Notes: generated from the letters alone by a model not told the origin. A stretch of 37,677 nucleotides of DNA from Acetobacteraceae bacterium (GCA_030041375.1 JASHOA010000005.1:1-37677); one strand, 5' to 3'. Positions 19,478-28,331 are shown, numbered from the stretch's first letter. Made by a program: numbers and translations.

Positions 19478-19785
19478 ACCTCTTCTCCTTCTTCCGCCGC
19501 CGCCGCTCGGCACCGGTGGCGCGAGAGCGGCTGCAGGTGCTGCTCTCGCACGAACGCGGCAATGGCGGCGACTCCGAACTGCTTGCCGTGCTGCGCGACG
19601 AGATCTTGAGAGTGATCTCGGCGCATCTGACGATCGATGATGACAAGGTGCAGGTGAAGCTGGAGCGCGGTCAGGCGGTGTCATTGCTGGAGATCGACAT
19701 CGAGGTGCCGGGCCGGCTCGATCAGCAGATCCGCAAACGCCGCCGGCCCACCGGCCCGCCGCTCCTGCCGGCGCCGTCGACGTAA
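19474..19785 (+). CDS. minE: Cell division topological specificity factor MinE
   Basis: MinE stimulates the MinD ATPase and sets the pole-to-pole oscillation. The 103-residue product has the short N-terminal membrane-binding segment [11 protein letters not shown], the MinD-contact region [13 protein letters not shown], and the C-terminal topological specificity domain ([13 protein letters not shown], then [19 protein letters not shown]). It overlaps the minD stop by ATGA, showing translational coupling. The last 15 residues are proline-rich and not part of the conserved domain. Confidence 0.95.
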   Translation: MNLFSFFRRRRSAPVARERLQVLLSHERGNGGDSELLAVLRDEILRVISAHLTIDDDKVQVKLERGQAVSLLEIDIEVPGRLDQQIRKRRRPTGPPLLPAPST

Positions 19786-19882
19786 GGTTTTGCGGCGGCC
19801 GGCCATTGGCCCCACCGGCCGATCCGTTCAAGGCCGCGCGCACCGCTGGCCTTTCCCCCACCACTCGGCCTAAGATTGGCAC

Positions 19883-20140
19883 ATGAGCGGCAATGGCGCG
19901 GACCTCGGGCAGGTGGTCGCGATGCTTGGCGACGTGCTGCGCACGCAGCATGAGCAGGGCCGGAAGCTCGAGGAACTCGCCGCCGGCCTGACCGACATGG
20001 CCGCCGGCCTGACTGACCTGCGCCAAGCCGTGGGCCATTATCACGCGAGCGTGCTGGGCCACGGAATCCTGATCACCGAGCTGGACGCCCGGGTCCGACG
20101 GCTCGAGGAGCATCTGAAGCTGCCACCGATGGCTGCCTAG
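19883..20140 (+). CDS. Small coiled-coil protein of unknown function
   Basis: The 85-residue frame starts at ATG 19883 and reads as a helical, heptad-rich protein. A 21-bp tandem duplication gives AAGLTDM and AAGLTDL (nt 19979-20020), one heptad repeated. No signal peptide, membrane segment or catalytic motif is seen, and I recognise no family. The ribosome site is not strong. It lies about 100 bp after minE on the same strand and ends before the tRNA-Val gene. The residue pattern, not just open frame, makes it plausible. Confidence 0.45.
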   Translation: MSGNGADLGQVVAMLGDVLRTQHEQGRKLEELAAGLTDMAAGLTDLRQAVGHYHASVLGHGILITELDARVRRLEEHLKLPPMAA

Positions 20141-20250
20141 GCGCCGGAGATGCGCGCCATTCCTGCCTCGACAGGCACTCTGGAGAAGTACTCCACGGGG
20201 AATTCATCGACAGGCGCCCGCTGCGACGGTCGGCGCCGCCCCGGCGCTCC

Positions 20251-20325
20251 TGGTGGGCGCGCGAGGGATCGAACCTCGGACCCCCACCGTGTCAAGGTGG
20301 TGCTCTCCCGCTGAGCTACACGCCC
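20251..20325 (-). tRNA. tRNA-Val (anticodon GAC)
   Basis: Read on the minus strand, the acceptor stem GGGCGTG pairs with CGCGCCC (one G-T pair), followed by discriminator A and an encoded CCA. The D-arm begins TAGCTCAGCGGGAGAGC. The anticodon arm has loop TTGACAC, giving anticodon GAC for the valine codon GTC. The T-arm is CGAGG, loop TTCGATC, CCTCG. Length is 75 nt with CCA. Confidence 0.95.
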
Positions 20326-20332
20326 CCTCGGC

Positions 20333-20362
20333 CTTCTATCGCGGCTGCGGAAGCACGGGCAA
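20333..20362 (-). promoter_or_regulatory. Candidate tRNA-Val promoter
   Basis: On the minus strand TTGCCC (20362-20357) and TAGAAG (20338-20333) are 18 nt apart, with the -10 about 7 nt before the mature tRNA 5' end. The -10 hexamer is the same as that of rpsT. Confidence 0.45.
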
Positions 20363-20414
20363 GCCTTCTCCCCTGGTGACAATTGCCCGCCGACCGGCTT
20401 CACTCGGATGTGCG

Positions 20415-21284
20415 ATGGATCTGCCGCTGCCGATTGCCGATGCGCACGCCCCCTTCGTGCTGAACCGCCCGGCACGGCAGGAAATCCCCGTCGTCTTCGC
20501 CTCGCCACACTCCGGCCGGGCCTATCCGGCCGCGTTCCTGGCTGCGGCACGACTCGATCCGCTGGCGCTCAGGCAAAGCGAGGACGGCTTCGTCGACGAA
20601 CTCTTCGCCCCTGCCCCTGCGCACGGCGCGCCCCTCCTCGCCGCGACCTTCCCGCGCGCCTACTGCGACCCCAATCGGGAGCGCTGGGAACTCGACCCGG
20701 AAATGTTCGCCGAGCCGCTGCCGCCATGGGTCAACAGCGCGAGCGCGCGCGTCGGAGCAGGCCTCGGCACGATCCCGCGAGTGGTCGCCTCGGGCGAGAC
20801 GATCTATCGGGACAAGCTCTCATTCGCCGAGGCCAGGGCGCGTGTCAGAGACTGCTGGGAGCCCTTTCACGCCGCTCTGGCCGGCCTCATCGACGACACC
20901 CGGGCGCGTTTCGGCTCCTGTCTCCTGATCGACTGCCACTCCATGCCCGCCCCCCAGGCCCTGTCCGCCCGCCGGGCGGACTTCGTCCTCGGCGATGCCC
21001 ACGGCACGACCTGCGACCCCGCCATCGTACGCTTGGTCGAGCAGGTGCTCTCCGGCCTCGGCTATCGGGTCCGCCGCAATGATCCCTATTCCGGAGGCTA
21101 CATCACCCGCCACTACGGCCGGCCGCGGGAAAATACGCACGCGCTGCAGATCGAGATCGCGCGGGACCTCTACATGCGCGAGCAGCGGATGGAACGCCTG
21201 CCGGAGTTTGCCCGGCTTCAGCGGGACATCGAATACCTGATGACCGCACTCGAGCGCTCCGCCTCGACAACAAACGCCGGGTAA
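20415..21284 (+). CDS. N-formylglutamate amidohydrolase family protein
   Basis: The family hydrolyses N-formylglutamate to glutamate and formate in histidine breakdown; related members act on other N-formyl or N-acyl amino acids. The 289-residue product shows the family motifs SPHSGRAYP, EDGFVDELF, YCDPNRERWELDP, LIDCHSMPAP, LGDAHGTTCD, NDPYSGGYITRHYGRP and LQIEIARDLYM, including the His and Asp residues expected to bind metal. ATG 20415 is chosen because upstream codons overlap the tRNA gene. No hut genes are near, so its substrate is uncertain. The stop codon overlaps the T-tract of a terminator that points the other way. Confidence 0.88.
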   Translation: MDLPLPIADAHAPFVLNRPARQEIPVVFASPHSGRAYPAAFLAAARLDPLALRQSEDGFVDELFAPAPAHGAPLLAATFPRAYCDPNRERWELDPEMFAEPLPPWVNSASARVGAGLGTIPRVVASGETIYRDKLSFAEARARVRDCWEPFHAALAGLIDDTRARFGSCLLIDCHSMPAPQALSARRADFVLGDAHGTTCDPAIVRLVEQVLSGLGYRVRRNDPYSGGYITRHYGRPRENTHALQIEIARDLYMREQRMERLPEFARLQRDIEYLMTALERSASTTNAG

Positions 21285-21311
21285 AAAAATGGCGGCGCTT
21301 GCGGCGCCGCC
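21283..21311 (-). terminator. Rho-independent terminator
   Basis: An 8-bp GC stem (21304-21311 with 21291-21298, 5-nt loop) is followed on the minus strand by A and seven T. On the plus strand the same stem follows the amidohydrolase stop by 6 nt but has only a weak T-run (AAGTTTA), so it may act less well in that direction. Confidence 0.75.
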
Positions 21312-21370
21312 AAGTTTAGGGAGGAAACGTCCAAGAAAAGCAGGCAGCCCGGCGAAGCCGTACTGCTGCG
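21283..21370 (-). ncRNA. Candidate small RNA with promoter and intrinsic terminator
   Basis: On the minus strand a promoter (21377-21405) leads into about 88 nt with no gene. The first part can fold as a stem-loop at 21366-21344 (GCAG, CGGC, short loop, GCCG, CTGC). Then comes an unpaired stretch with CCTCCC (21324-21319), complementary to a Shine-Dalgarno sequence. It ends with a strong terminator: GGCGGCGC, loop, GCGCCGCC, A, then seven T (21311-21283). No minus-strand gene lies immediately upstream that would need this terminator, which is why I read it as an independent transcript. I know alphaproteobacterial small RNAs with exposed CCUCC motifs, but I cannot match this to a named family. 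Confidence 0.5.
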
Positions 21371-21376
21371 ACGCAC

Positions 21377-21405
21377 AATCTAAGCGCTTGCATAGCCCGT
21401 TGCAA
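21377..21405 (-). promoter_or_regulatory. Promoter of the candidate small RNA
   Basis: On the minus strand TTGCAA (21405-21400) and TAGATT (21382-21377) are separated by exactly 17 nt. Each matches the sigma-70 consensus at four of six positions. The predicted start is near 21370. Confidence 0.55.
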
Positions 21406-21506
21406 GTCTTTTTTGCATTGCGGCATAACTTTCTGAGCCGCCTCATCATGTTGTGAAGCGCCGGCTGGCAACGCTCTGGTAACCATGCCTGAGCCATGCT
21501 CCCCGA

Positions 21507-22376
21507 ATGGCGCTGTTCGCATGCTGTTCGCGGCTGTTTTCAGGTTGCCGTCGGCAGCCGGCGCTTGGCCTCGTGGCCGCCGCGCTGCCTCTGCTGCTCG
21601 GCCTCGTCCCGAAGCCGGCCGAGGCGGCGCTACCGATCCTGGGAGGGATCGAGCCAGGCCAGCTCTGCCGCGCCGCGATCGTCTCCGCAGAGCAGAATTC
21701 CGCGATTCCGACCGGACTCCTGGGCGCCATCGGCCAGGTCGAAAGCGGCCGGCGGGACCCGCTCACCGGCGCTTATCTGCCCTGGCCCTGGACCGTGGAC
21801 GCCGACGGCGACGGCCACTTCTACCCGACCAAACAGGCGGCGGTCGCCGCCGTTCGGTCGTTCCAGGCAGAGGGCATCCAATCGATCGACGTCGGCTGCA
21901 TGCAGGTCAACCTGCTGCATCATCCCGACGCCTTCGCTTCCCTTGACCAGGCCTTCGACCCCCCGACCAATGCTGCTTACGCTGCCCGCTTCCTGAATGA
22001 ACTCCACAGCGAGACCGGAAGCTGGCCGGAGGCAGCGGCCTTCTATCACTCGACGACCCCCGTCCTCGCCGCCGACTACGAGCGCAAGGTCATGGTTGCA
22101 TGGCCGGCGAGCCAACGCCTGGCCGCCGGCATATCGGCGTCCCTGCCGGCCGCCGGGTTGATGGTTCCGTCGATGATGGCCGGGGTTCGGGTATTCCGCC
22201 CGCTGCCAGCCGCCTCCGGTCCGTTCGCCGGCCAGGCTGGAGCCTTCATGCTCACCAACCGGCCGGCTCCCGCCAACCTGCCGCTACGCTCCGGCGGCTT
22301 CGTCCGTCATGGCCTCGCCTGGTACCGCGCAGCACCGGTGGCGATCGCCTCGGCAACATCCACTCTCCGGCGCTGA
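21507..22376 (+). CDS. Secreted lytic transglycosylase (SLT domain)
   Basis: Lytic transglycosylases cleave peptidoglycan between MurNAc and GlcNAc. The 289-residue product has a signal peptide (PALGLVAAALPLLLGL, probable cleavage after AEA) and an SLT/GH23-like domain with the likely catalytic Glu in GAIGQVESGRRDP, the SIDVGCMQVNLLHHP motif and AAFYHSTTP in the place of the family's Y-N-G segment. The region beyond residue 190 is alanine/proline-rich with no known domain. The residue after the signature (VDADGDGHFYPTKQAAV) is typical of a subfamily common in alphaproteobacteria. It stands alone and is convergent with the next gene, 13 bp away. Confidence 0.85.
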   Translation: MALFACCSRLFSGCRRQPALGLVAAALPLLLGLVPKPAEAALPILGGIEPGQLCRAAIVSAEQNSAIPTGLLGAIGQVESGRRDPLTGAYLPWPWTVDADGDGHFYPTKQAAVAAVRSFQAEGIQSIDVGCMQVNLLHHPDAFASLDQAFDPPTNAAYAARFLNELHSETGSWPEAAAFYHSTTPVLAADYERKVMVAWPASQRLAAGISASLPAAGLMVPSMMAGVRVFRPLPAASGPFAGQAGAFMLTNRPAPANLPLRSGGFVRHGLAWYRAAPVAIASATSTLRR

Positions 22377-22389
22377 GGCGCCGCCCGCC

Positions 22390-24168
22390 TCATCTCCCGA
22401 CGGCATAGCCCTGCATTCCGCGCGGGTTTGCCCCGGCAAACATCTGCCGCCCCTCGACTCGTGCAGCCGACAGACGCCCTTCAGACCAATCCTCCCCCTT
22501 CTCGACCAGATGCCCGCGCCGGCCGAGATCGTCGCGCACGCCGTCGGCGTAGCGCCCTTCGAGAACGAGCTTGCCCGGCCGCGCCACACGCGGCCAGAAG
22601 CTCGACGGCCAGTGCTCGGTATGAAAGCTCGGCAGGTCGATCGCCTGCTGGATGGTGAGCCCGTGATGCACCATGCGCACGAAAAAGATCAGCGACCATT
22701 GGTCCTGCTGCTCGCCGCCCGGCGTGCCGAACGCCATCCACGGCTTGCCCTCCCGGAGTGCGAAGGAGGGCGAAAGCGTCGTCCGCGGACGTTTCCCGGG
22801 TGCAAGACTGTTCGGCAGACCGGGGGTGAGCCAGAACATCTGCCCGCGCGTTCCCATGCAGAAGCCGAGTTCCGGGATCACCGGAGAGGATTGCAGCCAG
22901 CCGCCCGAAGGCGTGGCGCTGACCATGTTGCCGGCGCGGTCGATGACGTCGATATGGCAGGTGTCGGCACCGATCACGCCGAGGCGCGCGAGCGTCGGTT
23001 CGCCGGTGCCCGGCAGTGGGGCAAGCAGCGCGGCGCGCCCGGCGCCATCCTGGTCGACCCGAACCGGACCGCCGGCAACCATTCCGGGGCGGAGCTCGAG
23101 TGAAGCCTCTCGCCCGACGAGGCGACTCCTTTGCGCATTGTAGCCCGGCGAAAGCAGCTCTCCGAGCGGAACGGAAACGAACGCAGGGTCGCCGTAGTAG
23201 GCCTCGCGGTCGGCAAACGCGAGCTTCGCGCATTCGACGATCGTATGCACGAAATCCGCACCGAGCGGGTCCATCGCCCCGAGATCGAAATTCCCGAGCA
23301 GCGCAAGCTGCTGGAGGAGCACCGGCCCCTGGCTCCAGGGCCCGCATTTCAGCACCGTATGACCGTGGTACGCGAACGAGATGGTTTCTTCGACGCTGGC
23401 TTCCCAGCGCGCGAAATCGTCCGCTGCCAGGAAGCCGCGGTGCCTCTCGCCGGAGGCGTCGAGCATCTCGTTCTTGCCAAAGAACCGATCGACCGCTTCG
23501 GCAACGAACCCGCGATACCAGGCGGCGCGCGCAGCATCGATGCGCGCCTCGCGCGAGGCCCCCTGCGCTTCCTGAAGAATCCGCGCATAGCTCCGAGCGA
23601 GCGCCGGATTGGCGAACAGGCTGCCGGGCGCCGGCACCGCGCCATGCGGCAGATAGACGGCGGCGCTGCTCGGCCAGGCTTCCTCGAACAGGGGCCGCAC
23701 GCTCTCGATCGCCGCCGAAACCCGCGGCACGAGGTGAACGCCGCCGGCCGCATAACCGATTGCGTAGGAAAGCACCTCGGCAAGCTCCCAGGTGCCCCAG
23801 TCGCGCAGCAGCAGGCACCAGGCACCGAACGCACCCGGCACCACCGCCGGCAACAGGCCGGTCCCGGGGATGAGATCGAGCCCGAGTGCGGAGAACCGCT
23901 CGATCGTGGCGCCGGCCGGCGCCACGCCCTGGCCGCAGATCACGTGTTGCGTGCCGCTTTTCGCGGCATGGAAAATGATCGGAACATCGCCGCCCGGCCC
24001 GTTGAGATGGGGCTCGGCCACTTGCAGGGTGAAGGCGGTTGCAGCGGCAGCATCGAACGCATTGCCGCCGCGTTCGAGGACCGCCATGCCCACCTGGCTT
24101 GCGATCCAGTGTGTGCTGGCGACCACGCCGAAGGTCGCGGCGATCTCGGGTCGCGTCGTGAACACCAT
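22390..24168 (-). CDS. Gamma-glutamyltranspeptidase-like protein, no signal peptide
   Basis: Family members are Ntn hydrolases that transfer or hydrolyse gamma-glutamyl groups after self-cleavage before a threonine. The 592-residue product shows the family core: ERGGNAFDAAAATAFTLQV, HLNGPGGD, the likely nucleophile Thr in ADTCHIDVIDRAGNMVS, and FGTPGGEQQDQWSLI near the C-terminus. The usual T-T-H before the nucleophile reads D-T-C-H here. ATG 24168 has GGCGAGGAG a few bases upstream; the frame extends to 24255 without a better start. With no signal peptide it should be cytoplasmic, unlike the classic periplasmic enzyme, so it may act on another gamma-glutamyl compound. It lies 126 bp after the NADH dehydrogenase gene on the same strand. 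Confidence 0.85.
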   Translation of the reverse strand: MVFTTRPEIAATFGVVASTHWIASQVGMAVLERGGNAFDAAAATAFTLQVAEPHLNGPGGDVPIIFHAAKSGTQHVICGQGVAPAGATIERFSALGLDLIPGTGLLPAVVPGAFGAWCLLLRDWGTWELAEVLSYAIGYAAGGVHLVPRVSAAIESVRPLFEEAWPSSAAVYLPHGAVPAPGSLFANPALARSYARILQEAQGASREARIDAARAAWYRGFVAEAVDRFFGKNEMLDASGERHRGFLAADDFARWEASVEETISFAYHGHTVLKCGPWSQGPVLLQQLALLGNFDLGAMDPLGADFVHTIVECAKLAFADREAYYGDPAFVSVPLGELLSPGYNAQRSRLVGREASLELRPGMVAGGPVRVDQDGAGRAALLAPLPGTGEPTLARLGVIGADTCHIDVIDRAGNMVSATPSGGWLQSSPVIPELGFCMGTRGQMFWLTPGLPNSLAPGKRPRTTLSPSFALREGKPWMAFGTPGGEQQDQWSLIFFVRMVHHGLTIQQAIDLPSFHTEHWPSSFWPRVARPGKLVLEGRYADGVRDDLGRRGHLVEKGEDWSEGRLSAARVEGRQMFAGANPRGMQGYAVGR

Positions 24169-24294
24169 CCACTCCTCGCCTCGGGTTGCGGCTGCCCGAT
24201 CCCGGATAGCGGAGTTTGCGCTCCCGGCAAATGGCCGGACCCGGGATACGGCCATCGTCGCATCGATGGCCGCCGGGCCGGCGCAGGCTGACCT

Positions 24295-25713
24295 TCAGTG
24301 CAGTTTGACGACCGGTTGGGCGTGCCTGGAAAGGCTCCTTGCAAGCGCGCTGAAAACGGTCTTGGCGAAGCCGTGCAGGGCCATCTCGTGCATGGTGTAG
24401 AGCGAGCGGTACATCAGCCGCGCGAAATAGCCTTCGACGAAGAAGCCTCGGCCCACCACCGCCCCCATGAGCTGCCCGACAGTGGAGTATTTGCCGAGCG
24501 ACACCAATGAACCGAAGTCCCGATAGACGAAGGGTTGCAGGGGCTTGCCGGCAAGCCTCCGCTGCACCTGGTGGAACAGGTGTGAGGCCTGCTGGTGGGC
24601 GGCCTGGGCCCGCGGCGGCACCGGGTCCGGAAATCCGGGGCGCGGACAGGATGCGCAATCGCCGATCGCAAAGACATCCGGATTCCGCGGCGTCTGCAGC
24701 GTGGGGCCGACGACCAGCTGGTTGAGGCGATTCGTTTCCAGGCCGAGATCAGAGAGCACCGAAGGTGCCCTGATACCCGCCGACCAGACGACAAGCTCGG
24801 AAGGAATGAACTCCCCTCCGGCCAGGCGCACGCCCGCTGCCGTCACCTCGCTGACGCGTGCCCCGGTCCGCACATCAACTCCGACCTTCTCGAGCAGCGC
24901 GAGCGTGGCAGCAGAGATTCTCGGCGGCAACGCCGGCAGGATGCGATCGGCCGCCTCGATCAGCACGATGCGGACATCCCGCTCCGGATCGACCCGGTCA
25001 AGGCCGTAGGCAAGTACCTCGCGAACCGTCCTGTGCAGTTCCGCGGCCAGCTCCGTGCCGGTCGCACCGGCACCGATGATGGCGACATGCAATTGCCCGG
25101 CCCGCACCGGCTCCGGCTGGGTCTGGGCGCGGATGCAGGCGTTGACCAGGCGGCGGTTGAATCGCCCCGCCTGTTCCGGCGTCTCGAGCGGGATCGCGTG
25201 CTCGGCCACCCCGGGGGTCGCAAAATCGTTGGTGACGCTGCCGACCGCGATCACCAGGGTGTCGTAAGCAATGGAGCGCAGCGGTGTGATCGGTCGGCCT
25301 TCGTCGTCCGTCATGGCGCTGAGACGCACTTCCTTCCGCTCGCCATCCAGGCCGATCATCTCACCGAAGCGGAAGCGGAACCCGTGCCAGTGCGCCTGCG
25401 CCAGGTAATCGAGCTCATGCTCGCCCGGATTCATGCTGCCGGCGGCAATCGAATGCAGAAGCGGCTTCCAGAGATGCGCCCGCGATTTCTCGACCAGGAC
25501 CACCTCGGCGCGACCCCGCCTGCCGAGCCTGTCGCCGAGCCGTGTGGCGAGCTCGAGGCCCGCCGCACCTCCCCCGACCACGATGATGCGATGGCGCATC
25601 GAAGGATCGGCTGCCGCCATCGGTACAGATGCGCCGCCGGCCGAGCCCTCGGCGCGCGCCGTCAGCGATTCGCCGCCCGGCGGCGTCACCCTCGTATCCT
25701 GCCAGCCGCCCAT
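24295..25713 (-). CDS. ndh: Type II NADH dehydrogenase (NDH-2)
   Basis: NDH-2 passes electrons from NADH to ubiquinone at the membrane surface without pumping protons. The product (up to 472 aa) has the FAD-binding VVGGGAAGLELATRLG, the NADH-binding IIGAGATGTELAAELH, VWSAGIRAPSVLSDLGL, the FAD-contact VFAIGDCASC, and a C-terminal amphipathic membrane-binding region with YRSLYTMHEMALHG, as in the E. coli enzyme. The start is uncertain: ATG at 25713 (listed), 25620 and 25599 are all possible and none has a strong ribosome site; the first 30 residues look non-conserved. It lies between the TPR gene and the GGT-like gene on one strand. Confidence 0.9.
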   Translation of the reverse strand: MGGWQDTRVTPPGGESLTARAEGSAGGASVPMAAADPSMRHRIIVVGGGAAGLELATRLGDRLGRRGRAEVVLVEKSRAHLWKPLLHSIAAGSMNPGEHELDYLAQAHWHGFRFRFGEMIGLDGERKEVRLSAMTDDEGRPITPLRSIAYDTLVIAVGSVTNDFATPGVAEHAIPLETPEQAGRFNRRLVNACIRAQTQPEPVRAGQLHVAIIGAGATGTELAAELHRTVREVLAYGLDRVDPERDVRIVLIEAADRILPALPPRISAATLALLEKVGVDVRTGARVSEVTAAGVRLAGGEFIPSELVVWSAGIRAPSVLSDLGLETNRLNQLVVGPTLQTPRNPDVFAIGDCASCPRPGFPDPVPPRAQAAHQQASHLFHQVQRRLAGKPLQPFVYRDFGSLVSLGKYSTVGQLMGAVVGRGFFVEGYFARLMYRSLYTMHEMALHGFAKTVFSALARSLSRHAQPVVKLH

Positions 25714-25794
25714 TGGCCTTTGCCGGTTTGCCTCATGCCGGGACTTTCCGCGATCCTCTGGGCCGACGACAAGAGCGGCTGTGCGGGGGGCCGC

Positions 25795-27645
25795 TCAGGC
25801 AGACAGATTCGCCGGTTCCACGACCGCCCTGACCAGCGCTCGCCGCGTCTCCGCCAGCACGCCCGGCCAGTCGCCGGGGCATCGCTGGCGGAACTGGCGG
25901 AGCGTCGGGTACCAGGGGCTGTCGTTCCGATCGAGCAGCCACCGCCAGCAGGTATCGAACCGGTTGAGCAACCAGACCGGCTTGCCGAGCGCACCGGCAA
26001 GATGGACCACGGCGGTATCCACGCCGATGACAAGGTCGAGTGCCGTGATCAGCGCGGCCGTATCGGCAAAATCCCCAAGCTCGCCGGGAAAGGAGAGAAT
26101 CGGCATTCCCTCCGGCGCCGGGCCCGGTTGCAACGCGACGAAGTGCGCCCCGGGCACCTCGAGGAGCGGCGCCAGCAGAGATGCCGCGATCGAGCGCCTG
26201 GCGTCGGCGGGATAGTCCGGATTGCCGGCCCAGGCGAGGCCAACCTTGAGCCCGCGATAACGCTGAAGCCGCGTCCGCCAGCCTGCCGCAGCGATCGGAT
26301 CCGCGAAAAGGTAAGGAACTGCCGCCGGAATCGTCGCCAGCGTCGTCCCTGCCCGGTGTGGAAGACTCATCAGCGGGCATTGCAGGTCGGCGGGCGGAAG
26401 CGGCTCGCCGCAGGCAACGACGCGCGCGCCACCCGAAAGCGTCGCCAGCAGCCGCGCCAGCTTCCGTGGCACTTCGAGGACGACCCGATGCGCCCTCAGC
26501 AAGGGAACGAACCGGCAGAACTGGATGGTGTCGCCGAAGCCCTGCTCCGCATGCACGAGCAGCACCCGTTCGCCGACCGCATCTCCCGACCACCGCGGCT
26601 GAGAGAGGGCGCGTGCCGTGCACCCGCGCCGTGCAAATCGCCACTCGTAGCAGGCAAAGCCTTCTTCGAGCCTGCCGGCGAGAAGGAGTGCCAAGCCAAA
26701 ATTATAGTGCGTCTCCGCTTCGTCCGGCGCCATCGCGAGTGCACGGCGATAGGCGGCTTCGGCTTCGCCGACCCGGCCGAGCGCGACCAGCACATTGCCG
26801 AGATTCGTTTCCGCTTCGGCATAGCGGGGCTTCTGCTGCAAAGCCGTGTGCAATGCTGCCATCGCTTCGTCGAACCGGCCTTCGCGGGTGAGCAGCACGC
26901 CGAGATTGTTCTCTGCCTCCGCGTAACCGGGATCGAGGTCGAGCGCGCGGCGAAACGCGGCCTCTGCCTGAGGCTGATCTCGCCGGGCGGTGAGAACCGT
27001 TCCCAGCGTGTTGAGCGCCTCCGGAAAATCCGGCGCCAGCGCGAGTGCCTGGCGAAGCGAGGCTTCTGCCTCTTCCGGCCGGCCGAGCCGGCACAGCAGC
27101 GCGCCGAGATTGGCGTGCGCCTCGGCAAGCCCGGGCTCCTGGCGAATCGCCTCCCGAAAATGGAATTCGGCCTGTTCGGGATCGCCAAGACCGCCGAGGG
27201 CGCTTCCCAGGTTGTTGTGGGCGCGGGCGTGGGTCGGAGAAAGCGCGATTGCCTCACGAAATGAAGCGACCGCTTCCCCCGGCCTGCCAAGACGCCCCAG
27301 CAGCACTCCGAGATCGTAATGAAAATCCGGGTTCCCGGGTTCAAGCGCGATCGCCGCCAGCAAAGTGAGGCGGGCCTCTTCGAGACGGCCGGCAGCCGCC
27401 AGGACTCGTGCCAGATTGCCCCGATAGAGCGCGACCGTCGGGCCGAGCGCCACCGCCCGCTCGATCGCCGTCAGCGCGTCCGGGTCGCAACCGCGTTGAT
27501 AGAGAGAGAGCCCCAGGAGGTGCCACGCATCGGCGTCTTCCGGCGAGCGGCCAACCACCGAGCGGTACAGCGCATCCGCGCCTTGGAAATCCCCTGCCTG
27601 GTGCCGACGGAGCGCTTCGCGCAGCAGCGGAGAATGGGCGGCCAT
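25795..27645 (-). CDS. TPR protein with C-terminal glycosyltransferase-like domain
   Basis: The N-terminal two thirds (about residues 5-340) is a run of about nine tetratricopeptide repeats, each with the pattern A-x-x-N-L-G-x-x-L-x-x-x-G-R-x-x-E-A (for example HNNLGSALGGLGDPEQAEFH). The C-terminal part has ARRGCTARALSQPRWSG, HAEQGFGDTIQFCRFVP, VGLAWAGNPDYPADARRS, LDLVIGVDTAVVHLAGALGK and PVWLLNRFDTCWRWL. These are the features of the many bacterial TPR proteins ending in a GT-B-like, family 9 or SPINDLY-type glycosyltransferase domain, where D-T-x-x-x-H-L-A-G-A contacts the donor. The acceptor and donor are unknown. No signal peptide is seen. The 616-aa length is ordinary. Confidence 0.85.
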   Translation of the reverse strand: MAAHSPLLREALRRHQAGDFQGADALYRSVVGRSPEDADAWHLLGLSLYQRGCDPDALTAIERAVALGPTVALYRGNLARVLAAAGRLEEARLTLLAAIALEPGNPDFHYDLGVLLGRLGRPGEAVASFREAIALSPTHARAHNNLGSALGGLGDPEQAEFHFREAIRQEPGLAEAHANLGALLCRLGRPEEAEASLRQALALAPDFPEALNTLGTVLTARRDQPQAEAAFRRALDLDPGYAEAENNLGVLLTREGRFDEAMAALHTALQQKPRYAEAETNLGNVLVALGRVGEAEAAYRRALAMAPDEAETHYNFGLALLLAGRLEEGFACYEWRFARRGCTARALSQPRWSGDAVGERVLLVHAEQGFGDTIQFCRFVPLLRAHRVVLEVPRKLARLLATLSGGARVVACGEPLPPADLQCPLMSLPHRAGTTLATIPAAVPYLFADPIAAAGWRTRLQRYRGLKVGLAWAGNPDYPADARRSIAASLLAPLLEVPGAHFVALQPGPAPEGMPILSFPGELGDFADTAALITALDLVIGVDTAVVHLAGALGKPVWLLNRFDTCWRWLLDRNDSPWYPTLRQFRQRCPGDWPGVLAETRRALVRAVVEPANLSA

Positions 27646-27806
27646 GACGGGAGATTAGGCAGGCGAGGTTTGCAATCTGCGAATGAAGGGAGACCGCACC
27701 TGTGCTGGCCGTTACATTTCGAAACATCCGGCAAAGGCTTGCTTAGCATCTCGGCGGGCATGCTCGCCGATACGGGCTGTCAATCGTATGGGGAGCGGAG
27801 CAGGGC

Positions 27807-28331
27807 ATGGAGTCGGTTCTTGCCCGCGACGCCATCGAGATCTCGGCCATTGACCAGCCCGATCCCGCCCTCTTCGCCGCGATCGTCCGGCCACTGGCGG
27901 CCTTCAACGCGACCTTTGCCGGCACGGCCGAGTTCCGGCCGCTGATGCTTGCCCTGCGTGCCCGTCCGGGCGGCAACGTCGTCGGCGGTCTCGCCGGCGA
28001 CATGATCTATGGCTGGCTGTCGATCCAGGCCCTCTTCGTGCCGCAGCACCTGCGCGGGCAGGGGCTCGGTGCACGGCTTCTCGGATCGGCGGAAGCGGAG
28101 GCCCGTGCCCGTCACTTGCACGGCATGGTGGTGAACACGTTCAGCTTCCAGGCCCGCCCGTTCTATGAACGCATGGGCTTCACCCATTTCGGCACCCTCG
28201 AGGGATGCCCGCCCGGCTATCGCTGCTTTTACCTCTGCAAGCGTTTCGAACCGGGCTCCGCCGCGAAGAGCCACCCCTCGGAATGGCCCTCGGAATTGAC
28301 TGCACGGCCCCGGGCCGCCTCATCCGCCTGA
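27807..28331 (+). CDS. GNAT-family N-acetyltransferase
   Basis: The 174-residue product has the GNAT acetyl-CoA loop as LFVPQHLRGQGLGARLLGSAE (the R-G-Q-G-L-G part binds the pyrophosphate), followed by a beta strand GMVVNTFSFQARPFYERMGF, which is the usual C-terminal substrate and CoA-contact region. The substrate cannot be told. The last 25 residues are low-complexity and may not be conserved. It is divergent from the TPR gene with about 160 bp between, and the following gene is convergent. Confidence 0.85.
   Translation: MESVLARDAIEISAIDQPDPALFAAIVRPLAAFNATFAGTAEFRPLMLALRARPGGNVVGGLAGDMIYGWLSIQALFVPQHLRGQGLGARLLGSAEAEARARHLHGMVVNTFSFQARPFYERMGFTHFGTLEGCPPGYRCFYLCKRFEPGSAAKSHPSEWPSELTARPRAASSA

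Noticed and set aside
21317-21381. Short plus-strand frame after GGGAGGAAACGTCC
   Set aside because: There is a good ribosome-type sequence but no start codon follows it (AAG stands in that place), and only about 16 codons are open.
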